A DNA stretch of 64,000 nucleotides from Geomonas limicola (GCF_014193675.1 NZ_BLXZ01000003.1:620001-684000); one strand, 5' to 3'. Shown: positions 9,568 through 18,481, numbered from the stretch's first letter. A program made the numbers and translations. Notes: generated by a model from the sequence alone, not told the origin.

Positions 9568-9927
9568 TCAGGGGGCGTAGTGGGCGAAGGCACGGCGCAC
9601 CTTGCCGTCCGGGCCGAAGTGGAAGACCTCGGCACTCAGGCGCCCGCGCGCGCCGCGGTAGTAGAGGGTGATCGAGTCGATGCCGATCAAGAGCTCGAGC
9701 AGCTCGAAGCTCAGGTCCGGGATGAGCTCGAGCGCGCGGCCCCAGTAGGCCCCCACCGCATCCTTGCCGGTCAGCCGCCCGCTGGGCTCCCCGGCGATCT
9801 GGCAGATGACCGGAGAGTTCATCTCGAAGTCGTCGCTGTAATGGCTGAGTATCCGGGCCAGATCATGGCTGTTCCAGGCCGCCAGCCACTCCTCGGCGAA
9901 ACGTCGGGCAAATGCTGCGTCGATCAT
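9568..9927 (-). CDS. SnoaL/NTF2-like family protein
   Basis: 119 residues with the cone-shaped NTF2-like layout: an N-terminal helix pair (FARRFAEEWLAAWNSHDLARILSHYSDD), a short TGKDAVGAYW segment, and a strand-rich C-terminal half ending FHFGPDGKVRRAFAHY. The family includes isomerases, hydratases and binding proteins, and no specific reaction can be assigned. The ATG at 9927 lies downstream of the aminotransferase stop (9970) on the same strand with a 42-base gap and a GGGGGAGAATG context, so the two probably share a transcript. Confidence 0.85.
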   Translation of the reverse strand: MIDAAFARRFAEEWLAAWNSHDLARILSHYSDDFEMNSPVICQIAGEPSGRLTGKDAVGAYWGRALELIPDLSFELLELLIGIDSITLYYRGARGRLSAEVFHFGPDGKVRRAFAHYAP

Positions 9928-9969
9928 TCTCCCCCCTCAGAAGCCTCCCCGACAGCTGAAAGCGTCATC

Positions 9970-11154
9970 TCACTCCTTCGCCAGCACCTCATCCAGGATC
10001 TGATCCAGTATCCCCAGACAGACCGCGATCTCGTCGATGGTCACGTTCAGGGCTGGCATGAAGCGGAGCACCTCGGGACGTGCGGCGTTCACGATCAGGC
10101 CCCGTTCCCGGGCCAGCTCGGCGATGGCCTCGGCCTTGGGCTGCGGCAGGACCAGGGCGAGCAACAGCCCGGCGCCACGCACCTCGCCCAGGTGGTGCTT
10201 GCGGGAGAGCTGCATGAGTCCGTAACGCAAGGTCTCGCCCAGCTCACCGACCCGTTCCAGAAACCCCGGCCGCAAGAGTTCCTCGAGGACCGCGCAGCCG
10301 ACCGCCGCCATGAGCGGGTTGCCGTTGTAGGTCCCCCCCTGGTCGCCCGGCTCGAAGCAGCAGACCTCCTCCTTGGCAAGGAGCGCCGCGAGCGGCACGC
10401 CGGCGCCGATCCCTTTCCCCAAGGTCATGATGTCGGGCTCGATCCCGGCCTGCTGGTAGGCAAAGAGCGTCCCGGTACGCCCCATGCCGGTCTGCACCTC
10501 GTCGCAGATCAGGAGGATCCCCTTGTCCCGGGTGAGGCGCCTGAGGGCCTGGAGGTACTCGCGGCTCGCCGGGATCACCCCCGCCTCACCCTGGACCGGC
10601 TCCAGCATGACCGCCACGGTCTCGGAGCCGATGCTCCCCACCACCGCGTCCAGGTCGTTCAGCGGGACCTTGATGAAGCCCGGCACCTTCGGCTCGAAGA
10701 GCGCTTCCCAGTGCGGTTTCCCGGAGGCCGACATGGTGGCCAGGGTGCGACCGTGGAAGCCGTTGACCATGGTGATGATCTGGTAGGCGCCGTTTCGGTG
10801 CACGGTGCCCCACTTGCGGGCCAGCTTGATAGCCCCCTCGTTGGCCTCGGCACCGCTGCTGGCGAAGAAGACACGCTGAAAGCAGCTGTGCGCCACCAGC
10901 TGGTTGGCAAGGCGCAGCGCCTGGTCGTTGTAGAAGGCAGGGCTCGGGCTGATGAGCCGGCTCGCCTGGTTACTGAGCGCCTCCACCACGATGCGGGGGC
11001 TGTGCCCCAGGCAGTTCACGGCCCACCCCTGGATGAAGTCCAAGTAGCGCTTCCCTTCGTGGTCGGTGAGCCAGGAACCGCTGCCGTGCACCATGACACT
11101 GGCAGGACGCTTGGTGATGTTCATCAACGCCTGGTAGGCAGATTCTTCGAGCAC
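9970..11154 (-). CDS. Class III (ArgD-like) PLP aminotransferase
   Basis: 394 residues from the GTG at 11154. A TTG at 11169 lies inside the GGAGGAGG ribosome site, so the GTG is the better start. Fold-type I signatures: [31 protein letters not shown], the cofactor Asp in [14 protein letters not shown], and the PLP lysine in [17 protein letters not shown]. It resembles acetylornithine/succinylornithine aminotransferases and related 'aspartate aminotransferase family' proteins. No arg genes are adjacent, so the true donor and acceptor are uncertain. It is cotranscribed with the downstream NTF2-like gene and has a long upstream region shared with the oppositely oriented propeller operon. Confidence 0.9.
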   Translation of the reverse strand: MLEESAYQALMNITKRPASVMVHGSGSWLTDHEGKRYLDFIQGWAVNCLGHSPRIVVEALSNQASRLISPSPAFYNDQALRLANQLVAHSCFQRVFFASSGAEANEGAIKLARKWGTVHRNGAYQIITMVNGFHGRTLATMSASGKPHWEALFEPKVPGFIKVPLNDLDAVVGSIGSETVAVMLEPVQGEAGVIPASREYLQALRRLTRDKGILLICDEVQTGMGRTGTLFAYQQAGIEPDIMTLGKGIGAGVPLAALLAKEEVCCFEPGDQGGTYNGNPLMAAVGCAVLEELLRPGFLERVGELGETLRYGLMQLSRKHHLGEVRGAGLLLALVLPQPKAEAIAELARERGLIVNAARPEVLRFMPALNVTIDEIAVCLGILDQILDEVLAKE

Positions 11155-11409
11155 GGTGGCCTCCTCCAACTAGCCGGGATCAGTATGAGTCAGCGCTAAA
11201 TCTGCCCTCCCCGCCGGGAAATGTCAAGACACCAGAGGGTGACACTTCCTTGCACGCCTCTGCGGCCCGCCGGGTAGCTACCCCCGGCGCGTGGTACACG
11301 GGACCCGGCACGGGGAGGTTCGGAGGCCGACGCGAGCCTGCAATGGGGCCACGGGAGAAAACCGGGCCGAGACACTGTCTAGTAAATTGGTAGAGTTAAT
11401 ATTTTTATC

Positions 11410-11438
11410 TTGACAGTTCCAGCGACTCAGGTTATAAA
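11410..11438 (+). promoter_or_regulatory. Strong sigma-70 type promoter
   Basis: TTGACA (11410-11415) and TATAAA (11433-11438) are separated by 17 bases, which is close to ideal. Transcription would start near 11445 and run through two hairpin-terminator units before the lipoprotein gene at 11671. The 255 bases before this promoter (11155-11409) show nothing else that I can support. Confidence 0.8.
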
Positions 11439-11465
11439 CGCGACACACTTAGCACCATCCAAGAC

Positions 11466-11528
11466 GGCTGACCAGAAAACTGGAGGCCAGGCAGAGAGCG
11501 AACCGGCTCCGCCTGGCCTCTTTTTTTT
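11466..11528 (+). promoter_or_regulatory. Leader hairpin plus intrinsic terminator, copy 1
   Basis: A first stem-loop pairs GGC with GCC and CCAG with CTGG across a UGA/AG internal loop, with an A-rich apical loop (11466-11489). It overlaps the 5' arm of a perfect 10-bp terminator stem (GAGGCCAGGC at 11484-11493 with GCCTGGCCTC at 11511-11520), followed by eight T. The two structures share the GGCC bases and look mutually exclusive, as in an attenuator or riboswitch. The same core recurs at 11560-11582 and on the minus strand at 24435-24411. The ligand or binding protein is unknown. Confidence 0.65.
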
Positions 11529-11559
11529 CGCGCAGCATTGCCACAACCAGACCAGACAC

Positions 11560-11613
11560 GCTGACCAGACACCTGGAGGCCAAGAGCGGCGACCCGCCCA
11601 CTTGGCCTTTTTT
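11560..11613 (+). promoter_or_regulatory. Leader hairpin plus intrinsic terminator, copy 2
   Basis: A second unit in tandem, about 70 bases after copy 1. The core (11560-11582) again has CCAG pairing with CTGG and the same AG-GCC segment. The following terminator stem is AGGCCAAG (11577-11584) with CTTGGCCT (11601-11608) and a run of six T. The stem sequence differs from copy 1 but the pairing is kept. The ATG of the lipoprotein gene lies 57 bases further on. Confidence 0.62.
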
Positions 11614-11670
11614 GTTGGCAGATCAGGAACCGGCTTTGACCCGGAACCCAAACCACCCAAGGAGGTAGCA

Positions 11671-13383
11671 ATGAAGAAACTGTCCCGTCTCCTGTGGGCG
11701 GCGACCACCGTCGTCTCCCTCGCCCTGTCCGGTTGCGGCAGTACCAGCGCCGGGCCCACCAACTCACCGGCCGCCAGCAGCAAGGTCACCATCAACGGCT
11801 CGCTCGAGCCCGGCGCCGCCAAATCGACCGCGAAGGCCGCCGCAGGCGCCGCCGGGAGCATCGGCACGGTCACCGCCATCGACGCGGCCACCGGCGCGGT
11901 ACTGAGCGCCACCCCCGCGAGCATCGTCCCGGACTTAAGCGGCACGGGCGGCAGTTTCAGCGGGCTGAGCTTCACCCCCCCCAGCAGCCAGGCCGGGGTG
12001 ATCCTCAAGGCGACGCTCAGCAACGGCAAGGTCTACCGGGCCCTGATCGCCAGCCAGCTCGCCGCGGCGAGCACGGTGAACGCCAGCGTCGGCCCCAACT
12101 CGGACGCCATCGTCACCGCGGTCTCCGGTGCCTTGAACGTCACCGGGGTGCTGGGTGACAATGGGGTCAAGGTACCGAGCGGCACCAAGCTTGCCGACGT
12201 GGCGAGCGCGGTGACCAGCGTCTCGAGCGCGCTGTTGCCCAAGCTCGAGACCGGCTACGTGATCGACACCGGCGGTAACGGCTCGGCAGTCCCCGGCGTG
12301 ACGCTCCTCGACCGGGTGGCGCAGGCGATCGTCAAGACGGTCCGCTTCACCAACCAGGTCGGCACCAGGATCGGCCACTTCGCCAACGTGACCGCCGACG
12401 GCTCGGAGCTCTGGCTTTGCAGCGGCCAGGGGGGTGCCAGCGGCTCGATGAACGTCTACGACACCGCGGCCTTCAAAAACTACAGCACGCTCAACGACAG
12501 CAACCAGGCGAGTTTCATCAAGCACTCCTTTCCCAAGGGTTGCGGGGTGCAGAACGTGCAGTCGCCGGACGGCCGCTACCTTTTCGCCTCGGTGGACCAG
12601 GCACCCAAAGGGGTGAACGTCTTCGACGTGAAGAACCACGCCTATCTCGGCACCATCACCAACGGCAACACGGCACCGCACGTAGGGGCCATCTCCGCCG
12701 ACGGCACCAAGTACTACACGACCACGGCCGGCTCCTCCCACGCGGTGGGCTACGACATCTCCGGGCTCCCCGCCAAGGTCCCCGGCGACGCCGACAAGGT
12801 CCTGGACGTCAACCTGGGCTACGGCAGTCTGCACGCGGTGCGACTGCACCCCAACGGCAAGTACCTCTTCGTGGGGAACAACACCTGGCCGGTCCCCTCG
12901 CCGCTCCCCTCCACCATCACGGCGGCCACCTCCGGCACCAACGTGATCGACATCGCCACCCAGAAGATCATCGCCACCATACCGGGGCGTCCGCACAACT
13001 ACGCGATCTCCCCGGACGGCAAGTACCTCCTGGTCACCGAGCTCTCCTCGCCGGATTGCGAAGTCTCGCTGCCGGGCGACCCGGGGAACCGGCTGCAGTT
13101 CATCGACATCTCGACCCTGGCGAGCGCGACACCCGACGCGTCCAAGATCAAGGATATCTACCACTTCGACACCCCAGGTTACGGCGGCAGCCACGCCAGC
13201 TGGGATCCGACCACCGGCGTTTTGTACTACTCGGTGTACGACACCAATAACCAGGGGTGGCTCTTCCTGCTCGACACCGCCAACCTGGCAGCTGCCACCC
13301 CGAGCGTGACCCAGCTGGGGAGCAAGCAGAAGATCGGCTGGGCGCCGCACGGCGTGCTGTTCCCGGGCATAAATGGCGACTGA
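11671..13383 (+). CDS. YncE-like beta-propeller lipoprotein
   Basis: 570 residues. The ATG at 11671 follows AAGGAGGTAGCA. The signal peptide ends in LALSGCGS, a lipobox (Cys at residue 22), so the mature protein should be lipid-anchored in the envelope. Residues ~25-220 are Ala/Ser/Thr-rich. Residues ~235-560 form repeated blades with SPDGRYLF, SADGTKYY, HPNGKYLFVGNN and SPDGKYLLVTE, as in YncE/40-residue YVTN propellers. A terminal HGVLF may belong to the last blade. It is the first gene of an operon with the cytochrome lipoprotein at 13470, so a periplasmic redox or metal-binding role is possible but not shown. Expression is likely gated by the two attenuator-like units upstream. Confidence 0.87.
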   Translation: MKKLSRLLWAATTVVSLALSGCGSTSAGPTNSPAASSKVTINGSLEPGAAKSTAKAAAGAAGSIGTVTAIDAATGAVLSATPASIVPDLSGTGGSFSGLSFTPPSSQAGVILKATLSNGKVYRALIASQLAAASTVNASVGPNSDAIVTAVSGALNVTGVLGDNGVKVPSGTKLADVASAVTSVSSALLPKLETGYVIDTGGNGSAVPGVTLLDRVAQAIVKTVRFTNQVGTRIGHFANVTADGSELWLCSGQGGASGSMNVYDTAAFKNYSTLNDSNQASFIKHSFPKGCGVQNVQSPDGRYLFASVDQAPKGVNVFDVKNHAYLGTITNGNTAPHVGAISADGTKYYTTTAGSSHAVGYDISGLPAKVPGDADKVLDVNLGYGSLHAVRLHPNGKYLFVGNNTWPVPSPLPSTITAATSGTNVIDIATQKIIATIPGRPHNYAISPDGKYLLVTELSSPDCEVSLPGDPGNRLQFIDISTLASATPDASKIKDIYHFDTPGYGGSHASWDPTTGVLYYSVYDTNNQGWLFLLDTANLAAATPSVTQLGSKQKIGWAPHGVLFPGINGD

Positions 13384-13391
13384 TGAACACC

Positions 13392-13430
13392 GCCGCCTCC
13401 GGGACGGAGAAACCAGGTCCCGGAGGCGGC
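13392..13430 (+). other. Intercistronic 14-bp stem-loop
   Basis: A perfect 14-bp inverted repeat (GCCGCCTCCGGGAC and its complement) encloses an 11-base loop between the propeller and cytochrome genes. There is no U-run, so it is more likely to be an mRNA-stability or processing element than a terminator. Confidence 0.5.
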
Positions 13431-13469
13431 AACCAAGATGAACGGACGTACGACGAGGAGGACGAGACT

Positions 13470-14051
13470 ATGAGAACGACTCTGGAAAAGGTATGGGGCG
13501 CCCTGCTCCTGGCGACGGTGCTGGCAATTGCCGGGTGTGGCAGTGGGGGAACCGGGGGAGCGGCCGCCTCGGCGCCGGCCGCGACGCAGCTGGCGGCGCC
13601 CTCCGCCCTGGCCGCCACCGGCGGGATCAACAAGGTAACCCTCAGCTGGGACCAGGTAGTGGGCGCCGACTACTACAACATCTACTGGTCGACCAACCCG
13701 GGGGTCACCAAAACCAGCGGGCAGAAGATTACCACGGCAACGAGCCCCTACCTGCAGACCGGCATCACCGTGAGCCAGACCTACTACTACATCGTCACGG
13801 CGGTGAACGACGCCGGGGAGAGCGCGCCCTCCAGCCAGGCCGCGACGGTTGTCGCCACCGACGGTGCCGGGCTCTACCAGAACTATTGTGCCAATTGCCA
13901 CGGTCCGATCGCCACCACGAGCATCAAGGAAGGGACGCCGGACAACATACGGGCCGCCATCGCGGCCGACCGCGGTGGCATGGGGTGGCTCTCCTCGTTT
14001 CTCTCCTCCCAGCAGATCGACCTGATCGCGCAACAGTTGCCGTGTCATTAG
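13470..14051 (+). CDS. Fibronectin type III - monoheme c-type cytochrome lipoprotein
   Basis: 193 residues from ATG 13470, preceded by GAGGAGGACGAG. A signal peptide ends in LAIAGCGS (lipobox Cys). Residues ~42-130 form an FN3 domain (VTLSWDQVVGADYYNIYW.., YYYIVTAVNDAGESAPS). The C-terminal ~60 residues are a small class I cytochrome domain with one heme site, CANCH, and a likely distal Met in GGMGWLSSF. The protein should be an envelope-anchored electron carrier in which FN3 serves as a spacer or binding module. It is 86 bases downstream of the propeller gene on the same strand and probably in the same operon, with a strong stem-loop between them. Confidence 0.88.
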   Translation: MRTTLEKVWGALLLATVLAIAGCGSGGTGGAAASAPAATQLAAPSALAATGGINKVTLSWDQVVGADYYNIYWSTNPGVTKTSGQKITTATSPYLQTGITVSQTYYYIVTAVNDAGESAPSSQAATVVATDGAGLYQNYCANCHGPIATTSIKEGTPDNIRAAIAADRGGMGWLSSFLSSQQIDLIAQQLPCH

Positions 14052-14072
14052 GCGCCAGAGTGTGGTAAAACG

Positions 14073-15527
14073 GTGCGGCTGGGGAGTGGCCTGCCTCCCG
14101 CGGCGCACCTGACACCACCAGCCAGAAAAACCAAAGACACCGTGGCCTTGAGAGATCTGACAACCTGCAGCTCCCCACCGCTCGACACGAAACTGGTGCG
14201 GTGGGGAGTGCCGAGCCTTATGCTTCTTGCCGCGGGGTCGCTCGCACTCAGGCCCGAACTGCGTCTCGCCATCCCGGAACTGGTCGGCGTAACGGCGGCC
14301 ATGGTGCTTCTGCTCTGTTTTGCCCTGTACCGGGGCGACCACGGCGGTATCGGGTGGTCGCCCCGCTTCATCATCGGCGTCGCGCTCCTGCTGCGGCTCA
14401 TGTTCCTCGCCGCTCCGCCCCAGCTCTCCGACGACCTCTACCGCTACCTTTGGGACGGCAACAACACCCTGAGGGGGATCAACCCGTACCTGGCAGCTCC
14501 GGCCCACGTGACGCCGCCCGCCTCGCTCCAGCCCCTGCACGCGCTCATCAACCATCCCGAGTACGTCACCATCTACCCCCCCACGGCGCAGCTCATCTTC
14601 GCCGGCGGTGCCGCACTGGGCGGGCTCACGGGTCTCAAGGCGCTCCTGGTCCTCTTCGACCTCGCGCTCTGCGGCCTGCTCGTCCTCCTCATGCGCCAGC
14701 TCGCCCTCCCCGCCTGGCCGGTGGTGCTCTACGCCTGGAACCCGCTGCCGGTCCTGGAAATAGCCGGATCGGGTCACGTCGACGGCGCGGGGCTCACCCT
14801 CCTGGCCGGGGCGCTGCTCCTTACCCTGCGGGGGGTGCAGCGTGACGGTGAGGCGCCACGGCGCTGGCTACCATTTTGCGCGGGACTCCTCTGCGCCGTG
14901 GCCTGCCTGGTGAAGCTCTTCCCGCTCCCCCTCACCCCGGTTTTGTTCCTCGTCACTCCGCGACCGCGCCGCCTGCAGTTTTCGCTGGGGTGGGTGGTCG
15001 GCCTGGCGGCGCTCGTGCTCCCCTTCTGGCCCGAACTGTCGCACATCACGCAGAGCCTCGACGCCTACGCCCGCAGCTGGGAGTTCGCCGGGTTCGCCTT
15101 CAACACGCTGCGCGCCGCGACCGGCTCGGGGAACACGGCACGCCTCATCCTCTCCTTAAGCTTTGCGTGCTGCGTGATCTTCTTTCTGGTGAAGCTGGCC
15201 CGGGAGCTGGAGAAGGCCGGCCCCGTCGAGCGGGGACGGGCCGCGCTCCGGGCCTGTTACCGGATCTCCCTGGCACTCCTGCTGCTCACCCCGACGCTGC
15301 AACCCTGGTACGCGCTGAACCTCGCGGCCCTGCTTCCAATGGCCGGGGGACCGGCGGGGCTGGTCTTCTGCTGGACGGTGCTGCTCACCTACCGGGTGCA
15401 GATTCCGTACTTCTTGTTGGGGAAATGGCTCGAGAGCGGGCCGGTAACCGCGGCGGTCTTCCTGGCACCGGCACTGGCCTGGCTGCTGGCAAGGATGCTA
15501 GGAGGCAGGGCGACCCGCCCCAGCTGA
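14073..15527 (+). CDS. GT-C fold polytopic glycosyltransferase (GT87/mannosyltransferase-like)
   Basis: Up to 484 residues with roughly ten or more membrane helices. The first luminal loop carries SDDLYRYLWDG and GINPYLAAP, the acidic motif and 'NPY' context typical of polyprenyl-phosphate-sugar-dependent GT-C mannosyltransferases (DUF2029/GT87 type). Further landmarks are YPPTAQL and the C-terminal LTPTLQPWYALNL. It should move a sugar from a lipid-linked donor on the periplasmic face; donor and acceptor are unknown. The start is uncertain: GTG 14073 lacks a good ribosome site, and a GTG at 14142 is another option. Its last 30 bases overlap the end of the convergent GT2 gene, another membrane glycosyltransferase. 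Confidence 0.85.
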   Translation: MRLGSGLPPAAHLTPPARKTKDTVALRDLTTCSSPPLDTKLVRWGVPSLMLLAAGSLALRPELRLAIPELVGVTAAMVLLLCFALYRGDHGGIGWSPRFIIGVALLLRLMFLAAPPQLSDDLYRYLWDGNNTLRGINPYLAAPAHVTPPASLQPLHALINHPEYVTIYPPTAQLIFAGGAALGGLTGLKALLVLFDLALCGLLVLLMRQLALPAWPVVLYAWNPLPVLEIAGSGHVDGAGLTLLAGALLLTLRGVQRDGEAPRRWLPFCAGLLCAVACLVKLFPLPLTPVLFLVTPRPRRLQFSLGWVVGLAALVLPFWPELSHITQSLDAYARSWEFAGFAFNTLRAATGSGNTARLILSLSFACCVIFFLVKLARELEKAGPVERGRAALRACYRISLALLLLTPTLQPWYALNLAALLPMAGGPAGLVFCWTVLLTYRVQIPYFLLGKWLESGPVTAAVFLAPALAWLLARMLGGRATRPS

Positions 15528-16997
15528 GAAAAGGGACTCCGCCAGGTCCTTCATAAGCACCAGGGCAAAGCCAAAGGGGAAGAGCAGGAAGAGCGGAACG
15601 GCGAGCCAGGTCTCGCGCTCCCAGGCAAAGGCAAGCGGGAGCAGGGAGTATCCCAGGAGCACGAAGTTCATGAGAATGTAGGGGAGATTTTTCTGGCGGT
15701 AGAGAAAGGCGAGACCCGGCAGGTGCTCGCGCCCCTGCACGCCGAACTTGGGGGTGCGCTCGAAGGTGCCCCCCTTTTGGAACGCCCCCTTGAGGACCGA
15801 GAGCGCGATGCTCGGGGCAAGCCCGATGGTGAGCGCCGGCAGGAGCAGCACGTCGCGCAACCGGTTGGAGCCGGTTTTCAGGCTATAGCAAAGGAAGTAG
15901 CCCATGATGGCACCGCTGGTGGCGAGGAACAGGGGGAGATCCAGGCGCAGCATCTGGTGCAGCCCGATCCCCACCCGCCAGGTGATCGCCGGGTACAGGG
16001 TCAGCATGACCACCAGCCCCATAAGCCAGTAGATGTTGGCCATGAGGTGCGCGAGCGCCTCCAGCTTCACGGCAAGCGGCAGGCGCTCGCGCAACAGCCG
16101 CGGCAGGATCTTCCGGGCGGTCTGAATCGACCCCTTGGCCCAGCGCTGCTGCTGGCTGCGCAACGCCGCCATGGTGACGGGGAGTTCGGAGGGGACCTGG
16201 CACTCCTCACGGTACACGAAGCGCCAGCCGGCCAGTTGCGCGCGGTAGCTCAGGTCGAGGTCCTCGGTCACCGTGTCGGCATGCCAGCCACCGGCCGACG
16301 CGATGGCGCCACGGCGCCAGACCCCGGCGGTACCGTTGAAGTTGAAGAAGAGTCCGCGCAGGTAGCGCACCCGGTGCTCGATGCTGAAGTGCGGACCGAG
16401 CAAAAGCGCCTGGATCCCGGTGAACCAGGAGTACTCCGCGTTGCAGAAGCCCCAGCGGGTCTGCACCATGCCGACCTTGGGGTCGCCAAACCAGGGGACG
16501 GTCTTTTCCAGGAAATCTGCCGGCGGAATGAAATCGGCATCGAAGACCGCGACCAGCTCCCCCTTGGCCAGGGTCAGCCCGTGCGCCAGCGCCCCCGCCT
16601 TGAACCCCTCACGTCCCTCCCGCCGCACCACCGTCAGATCCACACCCTGCGCCCGCCACCAGGCCGCCCGCTCGTCAACCAGTTCGCGGGTGTCGTCATC
16701 GGAATCGTCCAGCACCTGGATCTCCAGGCGCCCGGCCGGCCAGCCAAGCTGCGCCGCGGCATCGAGCAGCCGAGCCGCCACGAAGCGCTCGTTGTAGAGC
16801 GGCAGCTGCACGGTGACCAGCGGGAAGTTCTCCGGCGCCGAGCCCGAGCTCCCCTCACCCGAGGGCGGCGGGAGCTCGGGCTCGGAGTCGCCAGCATACA
16901 GGCAGCGCAGCAGCCAGAGCCGGTGCAGTCCGTAGAGGGAAAGCCCGGCGAGGGCGGCGAAGTGGAGCGCGGTGAGGATGGGGAGCAGGATGGACAT
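15498..16997 (-). CDS. Membrane family 2 glycosyltransferase (CesA/CslA-like)
   Basis: 499 residues from the ATG at 16997. Order: N-terminal membrane helix (~5-27), cytosolic GT2 domain (~60-290), then four to five C-terminal helices. Catalytic signatures are complete: VQLPLYNER, LDDSDDDT, the DxD in VFDADFIPP, TEDLDLSYR and the QQQRW motif. This is the processive beta-glycan synthase pattern, close to glucomannan/beta-mannan synthase-like bacterial proteins. The product is unknown; a secreted or lipid-linked glycan is likely. No cyclic-di-GMP PilZ domain is seen. The ribosome site is weak. The gene is on the same strand as, and downstream of, the rhodanese-containing cluster. Confidence 0.9.
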   Translation of the reverse strand: MSILLPILTALHFAALAGLSLYGLHRLWLLRCLYAGDSEPELPPPSGEGSSGSAPENFPLVTVQLPLYNERFVAARLLDAAAQLGWPAGRLEIQVLDDSDDDTRELVDERAAWWRAQGVDLTVVRREGREGFKAGALAHGLTLAKGELVAVFDADFIPPADFLEKTVPWFGDPKVGMVQTRWGFCNAEYSWFTGIQALLLGPHFSIEHRVRYLRGLFFNFNGTAGVWRRGAIASAGGWHADTVTEDLDLSYRAQLAGWRFVYREECQVPSELPVTMAALRSQQQRWAKGSIQTARKILPRLLRERLPLAVKLEALAHLMANIYWLMGLVVMLTLYPAITWRVGIGLHQMLRLDLPLFLATSGAIMGYFLCYSLKTGSNRLRDVLLLPALTIGLAPSIALSVLKGAFQKGGTFERTPKFGVQGREHLPGLAFLYRQKNLPYILMNFVLLGYSLLPLAFAWERETWLAVPLFLLFPFGFALVLMKDLAESLFSAGAGRPAS

Positions 16998-17009
16998 GAG
17001 AACCAATGG

Positions 17010-17036
17010 ATAATTGACGATTGACGATTGACAATG
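17010..17036. repeat. Heptamer tandem repeat (attgacg)
   Basis: Three to four slightly degenerate copies of the 7-base unit 'attgacg' lie between the GT2 start and the end of the next minus-strand gene. Other 7-base tandem repeats occur at 34186-34216 and 34230-34258. Confidence 0.6.
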
Positions 17037-17066
17037 ACGGCTGAAAGCCTTGGGACGGTGGGGCGG

Positions 17067-17591
17067 CTACGGTTCTTCGGGCTCGGGGCAGTCACAGGGG
17101 ACACCCAGGGGCTTTTCCTCGAAGAGGTAGCGGCCCGGATGCCAGGCGCGCAGCGCCGCGGGGCCGCCGACGGTGCCGGAGACATCCTCGCCAGACACCA
17201 GCCAGAATTTCCTGGTCCAGTCGCGCCAGGTCCCGGTTAATTCGATCCGCCCCTGGCTGTCGCTCACCCCTCGCGCCACGACCTGCCCGGCGGGCGGCTC
17301 CTCTTCGATGCGCACCAGCGCATAGGCCGCGCGCGGCTGCAACCCGGCCGCACTGAGGGTGAAGGTGCCACGGGACTCGCGGTAGACCAGCTTCCCGCTG
17401 GCCCCTCCCCTGACGACCTGCCAGGTGGCCGGATCCTTGGCGAAGAGGAGCAGCTTCTTCTTGCCCGTTCCGGTTGCCCCCCTCCCCGCTCCCTCGCCGG
17501 GCGCCGCGGCGTTTCCCGGCGTCCCCATTCCCAGGACAAGCAGGAGCACTAAAAGGCTCCAGAGCGGCCGCATCTCGAGAGATTTCAGCAT
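17067..17591 (-). CDS. Exported hypothetical protein
   Basis: 174 residues from ATG 17591 (MLKSLEMRPLWSLLVLLLV); ATG 17573 is an alternative. The N-terminus is a signal peptide with a likely cleavage near residue 30. The mature part is beta-rich and includes KLVYRESRGTFTLSAAGL, YALVRIEEEPPAGQ and GTWRDWTRKFWLVSGEDV, reading like a single immunoglobulin-like or CHRD-type fold. It ends with CDCPEPEEP, which has two cysteines. I do not recognise a family. It begins 14 bases after the stop of the rhodanese gene, so it is almost certainly cotranscribed with it and acts in the same compartment. Confidence 0.7.
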   Translation of the reverse strand: MLKSLEMRPLWSLLVLLLVLGMGTPGNAAAPGEGAGRGATGTGKKKLLLFAKDPATWQVVRGGASGKLVYRESRGTFTLSAAGLQPRAAYALVRIEEEPPAGQVVARGVSDSQGRIELTGTWRDWTRKFWLVSGEDVSGTVGGPAALRAWHPGRYLFEEKPLGVPCDCPEPEEP

Positions 17592-17605
17592 CGCCACGGC
17601 TTTTG

Positions 17606-18481
17606 CTACTGGGCCCGTTTTTCCCAGGCCGCCCAGCTCCCCTTGTAGTTGCGCGCCTCCGGCAGACCCGAGAGCTGGTGCACGGTCCAGGCGTAGGCCG
17701 AACGGACACCCCCCAGGCAGTAGTAGGCGACCGGCTTGGTGGGATCGACGCCGTGCTTCGCCAGGAGCTTCTTCAGTTCGGCCGGCGGCAGCGGGTGGCG
17801 GTCCTTGCCGGTGTAGAAATCCTCCCAGGGGATGTGCACGGCACCGGGAATGCGCCCCTTGAACCATTCGAAGGTGGAACGGACGTCCACCAGTTGCACG
17901 CCGGTTTTACGCTGCACCTCCTCGGTGGCGATCAGGTACTGGGGCTTGGGATCGGCCTGGTAGTGGGCCTTGCGGGCCGGCTGCCTCTCGCTTCCCTTCA
18001 CCAGTGCAAAGCCGCTGGCGCTCCAGGCCTGGATGCCGCCGCTCAAAAGCCGGATCGGCCCCTTGTGCCCCAGCCAGGAGAAGAGCCAGGCGTCGTACCC
18101 TTCGCTCCCCCAGCTCTTGTCAGCGTCACCGTAGATGACCAGCGGGGTTTTCTCGTCGATCCCCAGCCCGGAGAGCGCCTGGGCAAGTTCCTGGGGCGGG
18201 AAGCTGCTGTACTTCACCCCTTTGGCGTCGGTGCGGGTGTAGCTCTCCCAGTAGAACGGGATCGCCCCCGGGAGGTGCCCGGCCTCCCATTCCGCCTTCG
18301 GGCGGGCATCGAGCACCAGCCACTTGCCGGCACTTCCCTTAAGTGTTACGGGGTCGATGAGCCCCAGGTCGGCTGCAGCGCAGCTGAGCGAGGTGACCAG
18401 GATGAGCGCGGCGGCTCCCAGAAGCCGGCGGGCAGAGGTGCGGACGGAGTGCGGCATCAGGCGTGATAGGAATTTCTGCAT
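17606..18481 (-). CDS. Exported tandem-rhodanese sulfurtransferase
   Basis: 291 residues with a signal peptide (cut near residue 36) and two rhodanese domains. The N-terminal domain (~40-160) has VLDARPKAEWEAGHLPGA and the active-loop position VIYGDADKSWG without cysteine, so it is structural. The C-terminal domain (~185-285) has VDVRSTFEWFKGRIPGAVH and the loop YYCLGGVRSAY, with the catalytic Cys that would carry a persulfide. This is the usual inactive-active order of thiosulfate or 3-mercaptopyruvate sulfurtransferases, here sent to the periplasm. AGGAG precedes the ATG at 18481. It lies 208 bases downstream of the GT2 gene and just upstream of the exported hypothetical gene. Confidence 0.9.
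   Translation of the reverse strand: MQKFLSRLMPHSVRTSARRLLGAAALILVTSLSCAAADLGLIDPVTLKGSAGKWLVLDARPKAEWEAGHLPGAIPFYWESYTRTDAKGVKYSSFPPQELAQALSGLGIDEKTPLVIYGDADKSWGSEGYDAWLFSWLGHKGPIRLLSGGIQAWSASGFALVKGSERQPARKAHYQADPKPQYLIATEEVQRKTGVQLVDVRSTFEWFKGRIPGAVHIPWEDFYTGKDRHPLPPAELKKLLAKHGVDPTKPVAYYCLGGVRSAYAWTVHQLSGLPEARNYKGSWAAWEKRAQ

Noticed and set aside
11440..11490. Cyclic-di-GMP (GEMM) riboswitch
   Set aside because: GEMM elements are common in Geobacter leaders, but the conserved purine-rich core and tetraloop-receptor sequences are absent here and in copy 3.
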